Part shown: positions 40,959 through 51,600 of the stretch, in pieces
Layout of the letters: every line of letters starts with the position of its first letter
Numbering within the stretch: the first letter of the stretch is position 1
NCBI RefSeq assembly: GCF_020164745.1
Contig: NZ_JAIUGV010000009.1
Coordinates: 248,001 to 312,000 of the forward strand
DNA length: 64,000 bases
Direction: 5' to 3'
Source of the DNA: Mesorhizobium sp. ES1-4
Lineage (GTDB): Bacteria > Pseudomonadota > Alphaproteobacteria > Rhizobiales > Rhizobiaceae
Notes under the pieces: model-generated
What the model was told of the DNA's origin: nothing
What the model saw: the letters and a program-made list of their open reading frames with translations, nothing else
The model's database searches: none
Made by a program: the position numbers and the translations under genes

Positions 40959-43900
40959 TTACGGCGCCTTGATCTCCATCATGCCGGTGGCGGTGCGGGC
41001 CGAGTATTGCGGCCGGTACATGTCTTCCACCGTTGCTGCCGGATGGGCGTAGGTGCCGGGCGTCACGGCGCGCACGACATAGGCGAGCGTCAGATTGTGG
41101 TCGTGGTCGCCGTCGGCGGGGTTGAACGCCGCGACGAAACGGTCGTCGCGGAATTCGAGGTGGGCGGCGTCGGTCTGTGCCAGCCAGGAGAAGTTCGACA
41201 GCTGGGCGCTGGACACCAGGCCCGGATTGTCGATCTCGAAGCCGGCAGGCAACAGGTCGGTGACGAGCAGGCGAGAGGGCCAGCTGTTCTGCTCGGTGAC
41301 CTTGAGCACCACGACATAGCGTTCGTTCTGGGTCGCCTCCGTCACATTGGCTTCGGTGCCGTCGAGCTTGTAATAGGTGCGGTTGATGGTGAAGCCGTCG
41401 CCGCCGGCCGGCAGGGGCTGGACCGGCGAGGCCACGGTGGTGACGACGGCCTGCAGCGGTGTCTTGCCGGTGTTGGCGATTTCGAGCGGGCTGTCGACGA
41501 GGTCGGTGCCGGCGACCTGGTTGGAATAGCCGCCGGAATGCGGCGCGCCGTTGACGGTCAGCGCGATCGCATCGTTGCCCTCCTTCAGCGCGCGGGCCGC
41601 CAGCAGCATCCAGGACTCGTCCTGCGTGCTGGTCCAGCGGGCTTCGGCGCGTTCCCTGGTCACCAGCTTGATCAACTCAGGCACGATCGTCGACACAGGC
41701 TTGGATTCCGCCGCCAGCGACAGCATCGCCGCGCCGTCACGCAGCGCCGAGCCGTAGTCGGAGCGGTACCAGTCGTAATCGGTGCTCGACTTGGCGAGTT
41801 GCAGCGCGGTCTTGAATGTCGCTTCCGAGCGCTGTGTGTCGCCGTAGAGCGCCAGGCTCGCCGCCAACTGGGCGACGGCCATCGGGCTCGAGAAGGCTTC
41901 GAGCTGGGTGTCGGCATAGTAGCGCAGATCGCCGATCGAGGCCTTCTTGTTGCGGGCCAGCACATAGAGGGCGTAGGCGATCTCGCTGCCGCGGTCCTGT
42001 ACGCTCTGGTCGTAGCCGAGCGAGTTCTGCAGGTTGTTCAGGGCCTGGTTCATCGCAAGAGCCGGCACGTCGTATTTCTGCTCCCGCGCCCGGGTCAGGA
42101 ACTCGCTGACATAGGCGTCGAGCCACAGATCGCCAGAGCCTGGGCCCCACAGGCCGAAGCTGCCGCTCGAGGACTGGTAGCTCAGCACCTTGTGGATCGC
42201 GTCCTGGACGCGGCCGTGCAGGTCAGGGTCGCTTTCCATGCCGATGCCTGAGGCCATGTCGTTGACATAGAGAAGCGGCATGGCGCGGCTGGTCGTCTGC
42301 TCGGCGCAGCCATAGGGGTAGCGGTCGAGCGTCATCAGCAGGGAAGGCACGTCGAAGGCCGCCGCCTGCGAAACGCCGACGCTGACCGAAGCGCCACCGA
42401 GCAGGCTGGCGGCGAGCAGTTCCTTGTCGACACGCAGAGCGCCGCCATTGCCCTTGAGGTCGACCACAAGGCGCGTGGTGACCGGCAATTGCGCCGGGCG
42501 CACCGGCACATGGAGCGTCTGCTCGACCGTGGTGCCATCGGCATGCGCTAGCTTGATGGTGAGCGAGGCATTGCCCGCCGTCCTTGCGATCAGCGGCACG
42601 GTCAGGGTCTGGCGCTTGCCTTGGGCGAGCGTCAGCTTCTGGGGCAGGGGCTTGTCGCCTGTCGACAGGTCGCCCGTGGTGTCGATCGACAGTGCGTAGT
42701 CGCCGGCCGGGCCGTCTGTGTCGGCCACGTCGAGCCGCATCACGGCGGCGTCGCCAGGCGCCAGAAAGCGCGGCAGGCCGGCGGTGATGACCACAGGGTC
42801 GCGCACGATCACGTCGGACTGGGCATGACCGACCGCGTCCTTGGTCCAGGCGACAGCCATGACGCGCACGGTGCCGTTGAACTGCGGGATGTCGAAGTCG
42901 ATCCGCGCCTTGCCGTCGGCATCGAGCTGGACCGGACCGGAGAAGAAGGCGACCAGTTTTTCGGTGGGCGGGCTGCCTTGCGCCTGCATGTTGGCGCCGT
43001 CACCGCCGGTCCTGAGCTTGCCGGTCGTGCCCAGCGAGCCGTCGATCAGGCGGCCATAGATGTCGCGGATCTCCATGCCCAGCATGCGTTGGCCGAAGAA
43101 CCAGTTCTCCGGGTCCGGTGCCTTGTAGTTGGTCAAGTTGAGGATGCCTACATCGACGGCGGCAACCATGACATAGGCGTTGGTGCCCGGCTGCACGCCG
43201 GCCACGGAGACCGGGATCGACAGCTGCTGGCGCGGCATCGTCTTGTCCGGCGGCGTGAGCGTGACGGCAAGCTTCTTGGCGCCCGGATCGACCGTCAGCC
43301 ATTTCACGCCGATGGCGCGGGCGGGCATACGCGTTTCCTGCGCATCGCCCGGCCGGAACAAGGTTGCCGTGACATAAGCGCCGGCGCCCCAGTCGTCGCC
43401 GACCGGGATGTCGACGGTGCTGCCGCCGGCCGGAACGGTCGCCGTGATGGTCTTCAGCAGCTTGTCGGAGCCGATGTTGATCAGGAGTTCGCCGGCAAAA
43501 TGCGGCGAGATTTTGAGCTTGGCCACTTCGCCCGCGGCATAATTGTCCTTGTCCAGCGCGATCTCCAGACCGTCAGGCGTTTCCGTGGTTGTCGAGGCGA
43601 CATACCAGCCGGCATCGAACTCATAGCTGGTCGCCGGCCCCTCGGGGTCGGATGTCTCGACCTCAAGCCTGTACCGGCCCCAATCGACCGGTACGGAGAC
43701 GGTTGCGTCGCCAGCGGCGTTGAGGTCGACCTGGCCGTTGGCGATCGACTTGGTGAAGGTGACCGGCTCGTAGTTCCAGGAATTGTTCGAGCGGTACCAT
43801 TGGTAATTGCGTTCGACCTTGACCAGCGTCCACTGCGCGCCTTTAAGCGCCTCGCGCTTGCCGTCGGGATCGACGGCGATCAGGCTGAACCTGGCGGTGC

Positions 43901-46439
43901 CGCCCTGCGGCACCTCACCGTCGGCGAAATCCGGGCGGATGCCGATCATGTGGCCTTGCGGGCGGATGCCGATGTTGAGCGAGCGCTCGATGGCGCGGCC
44001 GCCGGTTTCGCGCATGCGCACCGTCACCTTGCCGTCGACCAGCTTGGTGGTCGAGGGCAACTGGTCGACAGTAACAGGGAAGGTCGCCTTGCCGTCATCG
44101 CCAACCACCGGCAGATCGGCCAGCGGCGTGACCGTGGGCTCCGCCGACTGCTCGTCGGCGAGGCCGAACGAAAAATTGGGGAAGCGGTCCCAGTCGCGCG
44201 ACGTCGACAGCGTCAACTCGCCTTCCAGCGCGAGTCCCGCCGCCGGCGCGCCATAGAGGAAGCGGCCGTCGATGTCGATGTTGGCGGTTTCGCCCCGCGC
44301 GATTTCCTGCTTGTCGGCCTTCATGTCGAATTCGATGCGATCCGGCACGAAATCCTCGACCAGAAACATCTGGCTGGCCACCGCCGGCTGCTTGGGGTCG
44401 GTGTGGATCGACACCGACCATGTGCCGCGCATGGCGTTGGGTTCGAGCGGCAGGTCGACGGCATGGCCGCCGGCCGAGGCGCCGTCGCTGACGATACGGC
44501 GGTCCTCGACGCCATCGGGGCGCGAGAAGATGAAGGTCAGCGGCAGGTTCTCGACCGCCTTGGTGGCCCCGTCGCGGGCGAGGGCCGCGACATGGACGTC
44601 CTCGCCGGCGCGGTAGATGCCGCGCTCGGTCCAGGCATACACGTCCAGCGCGCCGGGGGCCGCTCGTCCGGTGACGCCGCGGTCGGACAGGTCGAAGCCG
44701 GCCTTGGCCATGTCGAGGAAGACGAAATCATTGTCGCCCTGCTTGGCCATCAGCACGGCCGGCACCATGCCGCCGTCGCCGCGCGTCAGACCGGGGTTGA
44801 AGACGGCATGGCCGTCGGCATCCGATGTCGCTGTGCCGAGAACCTCGTTGTTACGGGCGACCAGCGTCAGTTCGGCGCCTGCAATCGGCTTGGCTGAACC
44901 AAGCGAACGGGCAAAGACATTGAGCCCGTCCTGGCCGGTATAGGTCGACAGGCCGATGTCGGAGACGACGAACCACTGGGTGGCCAGCGAACCGTAATCG
45001 TTGCTCTTGTCGTTAACCGGCTGGGCAGTCAGCACATAGACGCCGGGCTTGCGCTGCGGCAGCGCCTCGTCGACCGGGAAGGAGGTGGTGACCTCCTTGT
45101 TGAGATCGTTGGCGATGTCGAGCTGGCCCTGCCAGACGGGCGCGCCCATCTGCTCGGAAATGTTGGAGATGTCGTAGCCGTCGAGTTGGTGCAGGAACTG
45201 GTAGCCCGACAGAAGCTGCGCCAGCGAACGGTCGCCAATGCGGTAGAGCTTCATTTCGGCGGCATTCATGTTGACGGTGACGACCGGGATGCCGCGGCGC
45301 GCGCCGGCCGGCAGCACGAAGCTGTCGCCGGTGAAGCGGGCAGAGGGCGCGCGGTCCTGCACGTAGATCGACAGCACCACGGGGGCAGCCGTCACTTCGC
45401 CGATCGCGGCCGGCAGGCCGGCACGAAAGGTGACGTCGTAATGCTGGCCATGCTCCAGGCCTTCGACGCAGATCTGCTTGTCCTTGGCCTCGACGCCCTT
45501 CGGCGGCGCGTTGTCGACGGTGACGAACTGCGCATAGTCGACGCCGGTCTTGACCAGATCCTCGGAGAACTGGGCGCAGATGCGCGGCGCGCCGGTATCG
45601 GCATCGACGCTGTGGTCGATGACGCGGAAACCCTTGCGGGCCTTGAGATCGGCATAGGCGGCCTGCACGGCCGGTGACGTCACCAACGCAAGGCTCGCTT
45701 CATAGGCCTGCAGCGCCGGACGGTAGAGTTCGCGTTTGTCGAGGCCGTTGCCGAGCAGCGCCAGCACGTCGGCGCGCGTCCTGGTGGTGCGCAGAAGCTT
45801 GTAGGCGTTGAAGGCAGCCGAAGTGCCGTTCGTCGGCAAAGTGGATACTTCAGCGGTGCTGGCCGTGGGCTGCACGGCCAGGGTTTCGCGCGCCAGGTTG
45901 AGCCACAACTGGCCATCGTCGGGCATCACCGAGACGGCGGCTTCATATTTCTGCATGGCGGAGCGATGGTCGCCAGCCTGAACGGCCTGTTCGGCCGAGC
46001 TGATCAGCGCCGCCATTCCCTCCGTCGGCTTGTCGAAGGCGGGGCCGAGCAGCTTGTTGCGGTATTGCTGGGCCTGGTCGGCCATCCAGTTGGGGAAGAA
46101 AGCGAGTTCGGGCGGCGCGCCGATATCGGGATCGCCGTCGATGTCGACGACCTTGCCGGCGATCGCGCCGCTGAAGGATTTCAACTGGTTATAGTCGGAT
46201 TTGAGAAAGCACCATTTGGCCTTGGTGTTGTAGGTGAAGGCGCGGCAGGCCGGATCGCCGAGACAGGTCGTCTTGCACTGGTCGAGCGTGACGTTCTGGT
46301 CGGATCTGAGATCGAAGCCGAAATAATCGGAATTGTCGGTCGTCGCGATTCGCCGGGCTTCGGCCGCTTGCGCGATGCTGCCCCAGGCCAAGAAGAGAAG
46401 GACGAGAATCGACAGACCACGAGCCGCGCGCATTGCCAT
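40959..46439 (-). CDS. Alpha-2-macroglobulin family protein with PAN/Apple domain
   Basis: An 1826-aa periplasmic protease-trap. The signal peptide is residues 1-26 (AQA cleavage); there is no lipobox, unlike E. coli YfhM. A PAN/Apple-like module lies at about 30-95 with Cys55, Cys59, Cys65 and Cys77. Then come macroglobulin domains and the bait region. The intact thioester site is YPYGCAEQ (Cys1378, Glu1380, Gln1381), which would covalently trap an attacking protease. GGAGGGTGTT precedes the ATG at 46439. It is paired with PbpC, transcribed in the same direction. Confidence 0.93.
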   Translation of the reverse strand: MAMRAARGLSILVLLFLAWGSIAQAAEARRIATTDNSDYFGFDLRSDQNVTLDQCKTTCLGDPACRAFTYNTKAKWCFLKSDYNQLKSFSGAIAGKVVDIDGDPDIGAPPELAFFPNWMADQAQQYRNKLLGPAFDKPTEGMAALISSAEQAVQAGDHRSAMQKYEAAVSVMPDDGQLWLNLARETLAVQPTASTAEVSTLPTNGTSAAFNAYKLLRTTRTRADVLALLGNGLDKRELYRPALQAYEASLALVTSPAVQAAYADLKARKGFRVIDHSVDADTGAPRICAQFSEDLVKTGVDYAQFVTVDNAPPKGVEAKDKQICVEGLEHGQHYDVTFRAGLPAAIGEVTAAPVVLSIYVQDRAPSARFTGDSFVLPAGARRGIPVVTVNMNAAEMKLYRIGDRSLAQLLSGYQFLHQLDGYDISNISEQMGAPVWQGQLDIANDLNKEVTTSFPVDEALPQRKPGVYVLTAQPVNDKSNDYGSLATQWFVVSDIGLSTYTGQDGLNVFARSLGSAKPIAGAELTLVARNNEVLGTATSDADGHAVFNPGLTRGDGGMVPAVLMAKQGDNDFVFLDMAKAGFDLSDRGVTGRAAPGALDVYAWTERGIYRAGEDVHVAALARDGATKAVENLPLTFIFSRPDGVEDRRIVSDGASAGGHAVDLPLEPNAMRGTWSVSIHTDPKQPAVASQMFLVEDFVPDRIEFDMKADKQEIARGETANIDIDGRFLYGAPAAGLALEGELTLSTSRDWDRFPNFSFGLADEQSAEPTVTPLADLPVVGDDGKATFPVTVDQLPSTTKLVDGKVTVRMRETGGRAIERSLNIGIRPQGHMIGIRPDFADGEVPQGGTARFSLIAVDPDGKREALKGAQWTLVKVERNYQWYRSNNSWNYEPVTFTKSIANGQVDLNAAGDATVSVPVDWGRYRLEVETSDPEGPATSYEFDAGWYVASTTTETPDGLEIALDKDNYAAGEVAKLKISPHFAGELLINIGSDKLLKTITATVPAGGSTVDIPVGDDWGAGAYVTATLFRPGDAQETRMPARAIGVKWLTVDPGAKKLAVTLTPPDKTMPRQQLSIPVSVAGVQPGTNAYVMVAAVDVGILNLTNYKAPDPENWFFGQRMLGMEIRDIYGRLIDGSLGTTGKLRTGGDGANMQAQGSPPTEKLVAFFSGPVQLDADGKARIDFDIPQFNGTVRVMAVAWTKDAVGHAQSDVIVRDPVVITAGLPRFLAPGDAAVMRLDVADTDGPAGDYALSIDTTGDLSTGDKPLPQKLTLAQGKRQTLTVPLIARTAGNASLTIKLAHADGTTVEQTLHVPVRPAQLPVTTRLVVDLKGNGGALRVDKELLAASLLGGASVSVGVSQAAAFDVPSLLMTLDRYPYGCAEQTTSRAMPLLYVNDMASGIGMESDPDLHGRVQDAIHKVLSYQSSSGSFGLWGPGSGDLWLDAYVSEFLTRAREQKYDVPALAMNQALNNLQNSLGYDQSVQDRGSEIAYALYVLARNKKASIGDLRYYADTQLEAFSSPMAVAQLAASLALYGDTQRSEATFKTALQLAKSSTDYDWYRSDYGSALRDGAAMLSLAAESKPVSTIVPELIKLVTRERAEARWTSTQDESWMLLAARALKEGNDAIALTVNGAPHSGGYSNQVAGTDLVDSPLEIANTGKTPLQAVVTTVASPVQPLPAGGDGFTINRTYYKLDGTEANVTEATQNERYVVVLKVTEQNSWPSRLLVTDLLPAGFEIDNPGLVSSAQLSNFSWLAQTDAAHLEFRDDRFVAAFNPADGDHDHNLTLAYVVRAVTPGTYAHPAATVEDMYRPQYSARTATGMMEIKAP

Positions 46440-46720
46440 AACACCCTCCAGACAATTGCAGACGTCCGGGCATGATCAAGCTTCAGTCGGGCTTGTCAAC
46501 GCGCGGGCGCGGCAGGTTCCCGCCTGCCAACGGTTTATTTTCCGGCCAAGGACCGGTATGCGGACGGTAATCTCCATGGGAAAGGGGATCACGCTTTCTT
46601 GCGGAAACGCAGAAGGTGTGAATTCCAAGCCCATCCTATTTCAGACAATTGGATTGTGGCCCCTTTACGAGCACTTCAGAACTTCATTCCAATTTTAGGT
46701 TTACGAACTAGGTTGTCTTA

Positions 46721-48649
46721 ATGCCGGCGCATGAAAAGCAGATGTCAGGAAGGAAAGCGCCAGGGCGCTTGCTTTCGCGCGCCCTGCTTCTGGCCGTGAT
46801 GTGCTCCACAATGCTGCTGGCAGAGGCGCGGCATGCCGGCGCCTTCGAGATTTTCGGCATCAAGCTGTGGGGATCGTCCAGCGACGCGGACGCCGACATC
46901 GTCGATCCGCTGCGCTACGCGGTGACCCTCTCCGCACCCGATGCCGACAAGGACCTCGTCAAGAGGCTCGAAAACGCCTCGGCGCTGAAAGGCGACGAGG
47001 CCCGGCCCGTCTCGGGCTCGCTCGGGCTGATGGCAAAGGCGCGAAGCGACCGCGAACAACTGGTCGCGGCGCTTTATGCCGATGCCCGTTATGAAGGCGT
47101 CGTCACCATCACCATAGACGGCAAACCGCTCGACGCGTTGCCGCCGGATGCCGAGTTCAAGGGTCCGCAGCCGATTCCAGTGGCGATCACCATTTCGACC
47201 GGCCCTAAATTCACCCTGGGCAACATCCGGCTGGAAGGCGACGCGGCGGGGCTGATGAGCGCCGATTATGGTCTTATATCGGGCGGCGACGCCGGGTCCG
47301 GAGCGGTGCTCAAGGCCGAGGCGCTGATCTTGCGGACGCTGAAGGAGCAGGGCAGGCCGCTGGCCAAGGTGACCGACCGGCGGATCGTCGCCGACCATGC
47401 CACCTCGACGCTCGACGTGACGCTGACGGTCGCCGCCGGGCCGGTCGCAGGCTACGGCGCGACGACCGTGGAAGGCACCGAGAAGGTCGACCGCGACTTC
47501 ACCGAATACATGACCGGGCTGAAGCGCGGCAAGCAATATTCTCCGCAGGAGATCAGCGATGCGCGCGACAGGCTGCTGGCGCTCGAGGTCTTCAACAGCG
47601 TAACGTTCAAGGAAGCCGACAAGCTCGACGCCGATGGCAACATTCCGATCGGCGTCCAGGTCAGCGAGCGCAAGCCGCGCTATTTCGGCCTCGGCGGCAC
47701 CTTCTCGAACACCGAGGGGCTTGGCCTGGAAGGCTACTGGGGCCATCGCAACCTGTTTGGCCGCGCGGAAAAGCTGCGCATCGACGGGGCCATCAGCGGC
47801 ATTGGCAGCAACAATCTGTCCGACCTGAACTACAATGCCGGCATCATGTTCGAGAAACCCGGCGTGATCGGGCCGGCGTCGAAGTTCTTCGCCAACTTCA
47901 AGACGGTGTTGGAGCACCCGGACGCGTACGACCATTTCTCGGTCAAGGGCGGCGCAGGCCTGTCCTATGAACTTGACAAAAAGCAGACCGTGTCAGCTGA
48001 AGCCGCGCTCGACTATTCGCGCATCCACGACGCCTTCGGCAAACACACCTACCTGATCGCCAGCGTTCCGCTGCAATATGTCTACGACAACAGGGACAGC
48101 CGGTTGAACCCGACCAGGGGCTTCAGGGTGCTCGCCTATGCCGAGCCGAGCTACGACATATTGAGTGGTGCCGCCTTCCTCAAACTGAAGGGCGAGGGAT
48201 CGGCCTATCAGTCGCTGGACACGGCCTCGAAATTCGTGCTGGCCGAACGCGTCGCGGTCGGCTCGATCGTCGGCACCGGGCTGGAGAATGTTCCGGCCGA
48301 CCGTCGCTTCTATTCCGGGGGCGGCGGCTCGGTGCGCGGCTATGCCTACCAGGGCATCGGGCCAAAGGATTTCACCGGCCAACCGATTGGCGGCCTGTCC
48401 TTCTTCGAGACCTCGGTGGAGATGCGCATTGCCGTCACCGACACGATCGGCATCGTGCCCTTCGTCGATGCCGGTACTGTATCGACGAAGTCGGTTCCCA
48501 ATTTCTCCGACGTCAAGGTCGGCGCCGGTGTCGGCCTGCGCTATGTGACACCGTTCGGCCCGTTGCGCATCGATGCGGCCGTGCCGCTCAACCGTGACCC
48601 CGGCGACCCGCATTTCGGCATCTACGCCGGCATCGGACAGGCGTTCTGA
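46721..48649 (+). CDS. tamA: Outer-membrane translocation and assembly protein TamA
   Basis: A 642-aa Omp85-family protein. The signal sequence (about 1-41; hydrophobic LLSRALLLAVMCSTMLLAEA) is followed by periplasmic POTRA domains (about 60-330) and a 16-strand beta-barrel that ends in IYAGIGQAF, with the C-terminal Phe required for BAM recognition. The lid/loop L6 motif VRGYAYQ is present. TamA forms the outer-membrane part of the TAM complex that assembles autotransporters and other outer-membrane proteins. Its stop overlaps the tamB start by one base. Its promoter region (281 bp) is divergent from the macroglobulin gene. Confidence 0.95.
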   Translation: MPAHEKQMSGRKAPGRLLSRALLLAVMCSTMLLAEARHAGAFEIFGIKLWGSSSDADADIVDPLRYAVTLSAPDADKDLVKRLENASALKGDEARPVSGSLGLMAKARSDREQLVAALYADARYEGVVTITIDGKPLDALPPDAEFKGPQPIPVAITISTGPKFTLGNIRLEGDAAGLMSADYGLISGGDAGSGAVLKAEALILRTLKEQGRPLAKVTDRRIVADHATSTLDVTLTVAAGPVAGYGATTVEGTEKVDRDFTEYMTGLKRGKQYSPQEISDARDRLLALEVFNSVTFKEADKLDADGNIPIGVQVSERKPRYFGLGGTFSNTEGLGLEGYWGHRNLFGRAEKLRIDGAISGIGSNNLSDLNYNAGIMFEKPGVIGPASKFFANFKTVLEHPDAYDHFSVKGGAGLSYELDKKQTVSAEAALDYSRIHDAFGKHTYLIASVPLQYVYDNRDSRLNPTRGFRVLAYAEPSYDILSGAAFLKLKGEGSAYQSLDTASKFVLAERVAVGSIVGTGLENVPADRRFYSGGGGSVRGYAYQGIGPKDFTGQPIGGLSFFETSVEMRIAVTDTIGIVPFVDAGTVSTKSVPNFSDVKVGAGVGLRYVTPFGPLRIDAAVPLNRDPGDPHFGIYAGIGQAF

Positions 48650-51600
48650 TGATGAAAACGATCTGGCGCATCCTTCGCATCGCACTTTACACGCTGCTGA
48701 TCGTGGCCGCGGGCGCGATCGGCGCGCTCGTCGTCCTGACCAAGACCGAGCGCGGCCGCGACAATCTCGCCGGCATCATTTCGCGGCTGGCCTCTACGGA
48801 CGACCGCAAGGTCACCGTCAGCGGCATCGATGGCATCTGGTCGGGTGATCTCAGCGTCGACCATGTCGTGCTTGAGGATCGCGAGGGCGCCTGGCTGGTG
48901 GCGCGCAACGTGTCCGTCGACTGGTCACCGACTGCGCTCCTGTCAAAAAGCTTCAGCGCTGACCGCATCGCCGCCGGGCGCATCGAACTGGCACGCCTGC
49001 CGGTGGCCGCCACGCAGCCGCCGGCGCAGAGCGGCACGACGACGCTGCCGGTCTCCATCGACATCAAGCAGATCGATCTTCCCGAAATTGCGCTTGGCCA
49101 GCAACTGGCCGGCAGCGGCATCGCCGAGCTGGCGGCCAAGGGAATGCTCAAGGCAGACGCCGCGCCACTGGCGATCCAGACGGTGCTCAACGTCATCCGC
49201 CACGACGGCAAACAGGGCAATGTCGACGCCAAGATCCATTTCGCGCCCGCCGACAACAAGCTGGATCTCGACCTCAAGGCATCGGAACCGGCCGGCGGCA
49301 TCATTGCCAACCTGCTCAAGTTGCCGGATGCACCACCGGTCGACATCGTGGTTTCGGGCAGCGGGCCGCTTAACAACTGGAGTGGTGTCGGCACCTTCCT
49401 CGTCGACCACCAGATCGTTACGCAACTCACCGGCCGCCACCAGCTCACCGACAAGGGCAATCATGTCGAGGCCAAGGGCGACGGCGATTTCGCACGCTTC
49501 CTGCCGGAAAACCTGAAGCCGCTGTTTGCCGGCAAGACCAGCTTCGATGTCGCGGGTACCGCCACTTCGGCCGGCGGCATAAGCATCGACCGTGCCAGCA
49601 TCGAGAGCGATGCGGTGCATGGCACCGCCTCCGGCATTGCCGATCCTGCCGGCGCCAGCGACCTGTCGGTCGAACTCGCCGCCAAAGGCCCGCCCGTGGT
49701 GATCAGCGTCGGCAGCAAGGCGCAGCCGATCACGCTGGCGATCAAGAACGCCACGGCTCGCGCCTTCGGTGACGGCAAGGCGCCGATCGTCGACATAGGC
49801 GCCTCCTTCGTTTCGATCGTCGTCGGCGGTACGCGGCTGGACGATCTGGCGGCGCAGATTCATTCCGATGGTTTCGATATCCAGAATCGCGCCGGCCCGC
49901 TTGCCGTCAAGCTGGAGGCGGGCGCCCTGAAGACCGACGTCGCGACGCTGGCGCCACTGGTCACCGGCAAGGTCAATGTCGATCTGGCCGGTTCAATCAG
50001 CAAGGACGCCGTTGTTGCCATCGATCAGGGGACGCTGCGCTCCGATGCGCTCAATGCTTCGCTGACGGCGACGGTGGCGCTCGCCGACATGTCGATGCAG
50101 CTCAAAATGAATGCCGATGCCGTGGCGACCGCGTTCCCGCAGCAGATCGCATCGGTGCTCGGCGGGCGGGTGAAATTCTCGGCCACGGCATCGCGCGATC
50201 CGCAGGGGTCTTTCGCCGCGAATTCGATCGAACTCACTTCGGGATCGCTCAGCGCCAGCGGTACGGCCGCCATGCAAGGCACCGATATCCAGGCCGACAT
50301 CAAGGGCAAATTGGGTGACGTTTCGGTGTTGTCGCCGACGGTCGGCGTGCCGGTTGCCGGTGGGGTCAATTTCGCGCTGTCTGCAACCGGCGCGATCACC
50401 GCGCCGGATTTCACCGTTAGCGCCGGAAGCGACAGCCTGACCGCTTCGGGCCGCACGGTGAAGGCCATCAAGCTGAACGCGAGCGGCAAGGCCGACATAA
50501 CGAGCCCTTCGGCCAAGGTATCGCTGACTGGCGCCGTCAACGACCAGCCGCTCGACATCAAGGCGGACCTGGTGACCAGCGAGGGCAAGCGTTCGATCAA
50601 CGGCTTCCTGGTGGCGCTGGGCGACAACAAGGTCTCTGGCGACCTGGCGCTCGACGAGAAGTTCATGCCGTTGGGCACGCTGACGCTCGCCGCGCCTGCC
50701 ATCGACCAGTTGGCCGCGCTCGCCGGCCAGGCGGTAACCGGCGACATCAACGGCACCATCCTCTTTGCCAAGGACGGCGACGCGCCTTCCATAGCCATCG
50801 ACACCAAGAGCACTTCGGTCGCGCGTGGCGAGGTGACGGCCAAGGCGATCGCCATCAACGCGCTGATCGCCAATTACCTCAAGGCGCCGGCGATCTCGGG
50901 CACCATCAGGGCCGATGCGGTCACGTCCGGAAGCACTGAAATCGGCGGCATCGGCGTCGATCTCAAGCGCGACGGCGACTGGACCAATTTCACCGGCGGC
51001 GCCACGATCGCGGGCATTCCGGCGACCGCCACCGGCCGGGTGAAGATCGCCGAGGGCACCACCAGCGTCGAGATTACCTCGGGCGCCGCCACCGTTCGCG
51101 GCATCAAAGCGGCGATTGCCGAACCGTCGGCACTGACCATCGCCAACGGCACGGCCAACATCGAGAAGCTGGCGCTCGACATCGGCGGCGGCCGGGTGGC
51201 GCTGTCGGGCAGCGCCGGCGAGACGCTCGACCTTGCGGCGCAGGTCTCCGCCTTGCCCGCCGCCCTCGCCAACGCGTTTTCGCCTGGCCTGGATGCCGCG
51301 GGAACGCTTGACGGTATCGCCGAAGTGAGCGGAGCGCCGGCTACTCCCGACATCCGGTTCAACGCGAAATTGGCCGGCGCCGAGACCAGCCAGACCCGGC
51401 AGGCAGGGCTCGGACCACTCGCCGTCGTTGCGGCCGGCAGCTACACCGTTGCCGGCGGCGTCGCCCTCGACCATGCCACGCTGTCCGGCGACAAGGTCTC
51501 CGGCCAGGCCGCCGGCACGATCAACCCGAACGGGGCCAGCGATTTCGCGATCGATCTGACCTCGTCCGGCCCCAGCCTGCCGCTGACGGTCGGGAGCCCG

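Noticed and set aside
42621..44897. A 758-codon frame on the plus strand opposite the alpha-2-macroglobulin gene.
   Set aside because: The composition is that of a complement-strand shadow (Arg/Gly/Val-rich, no domain), and the minus-strand gene has intact motifs throughout.
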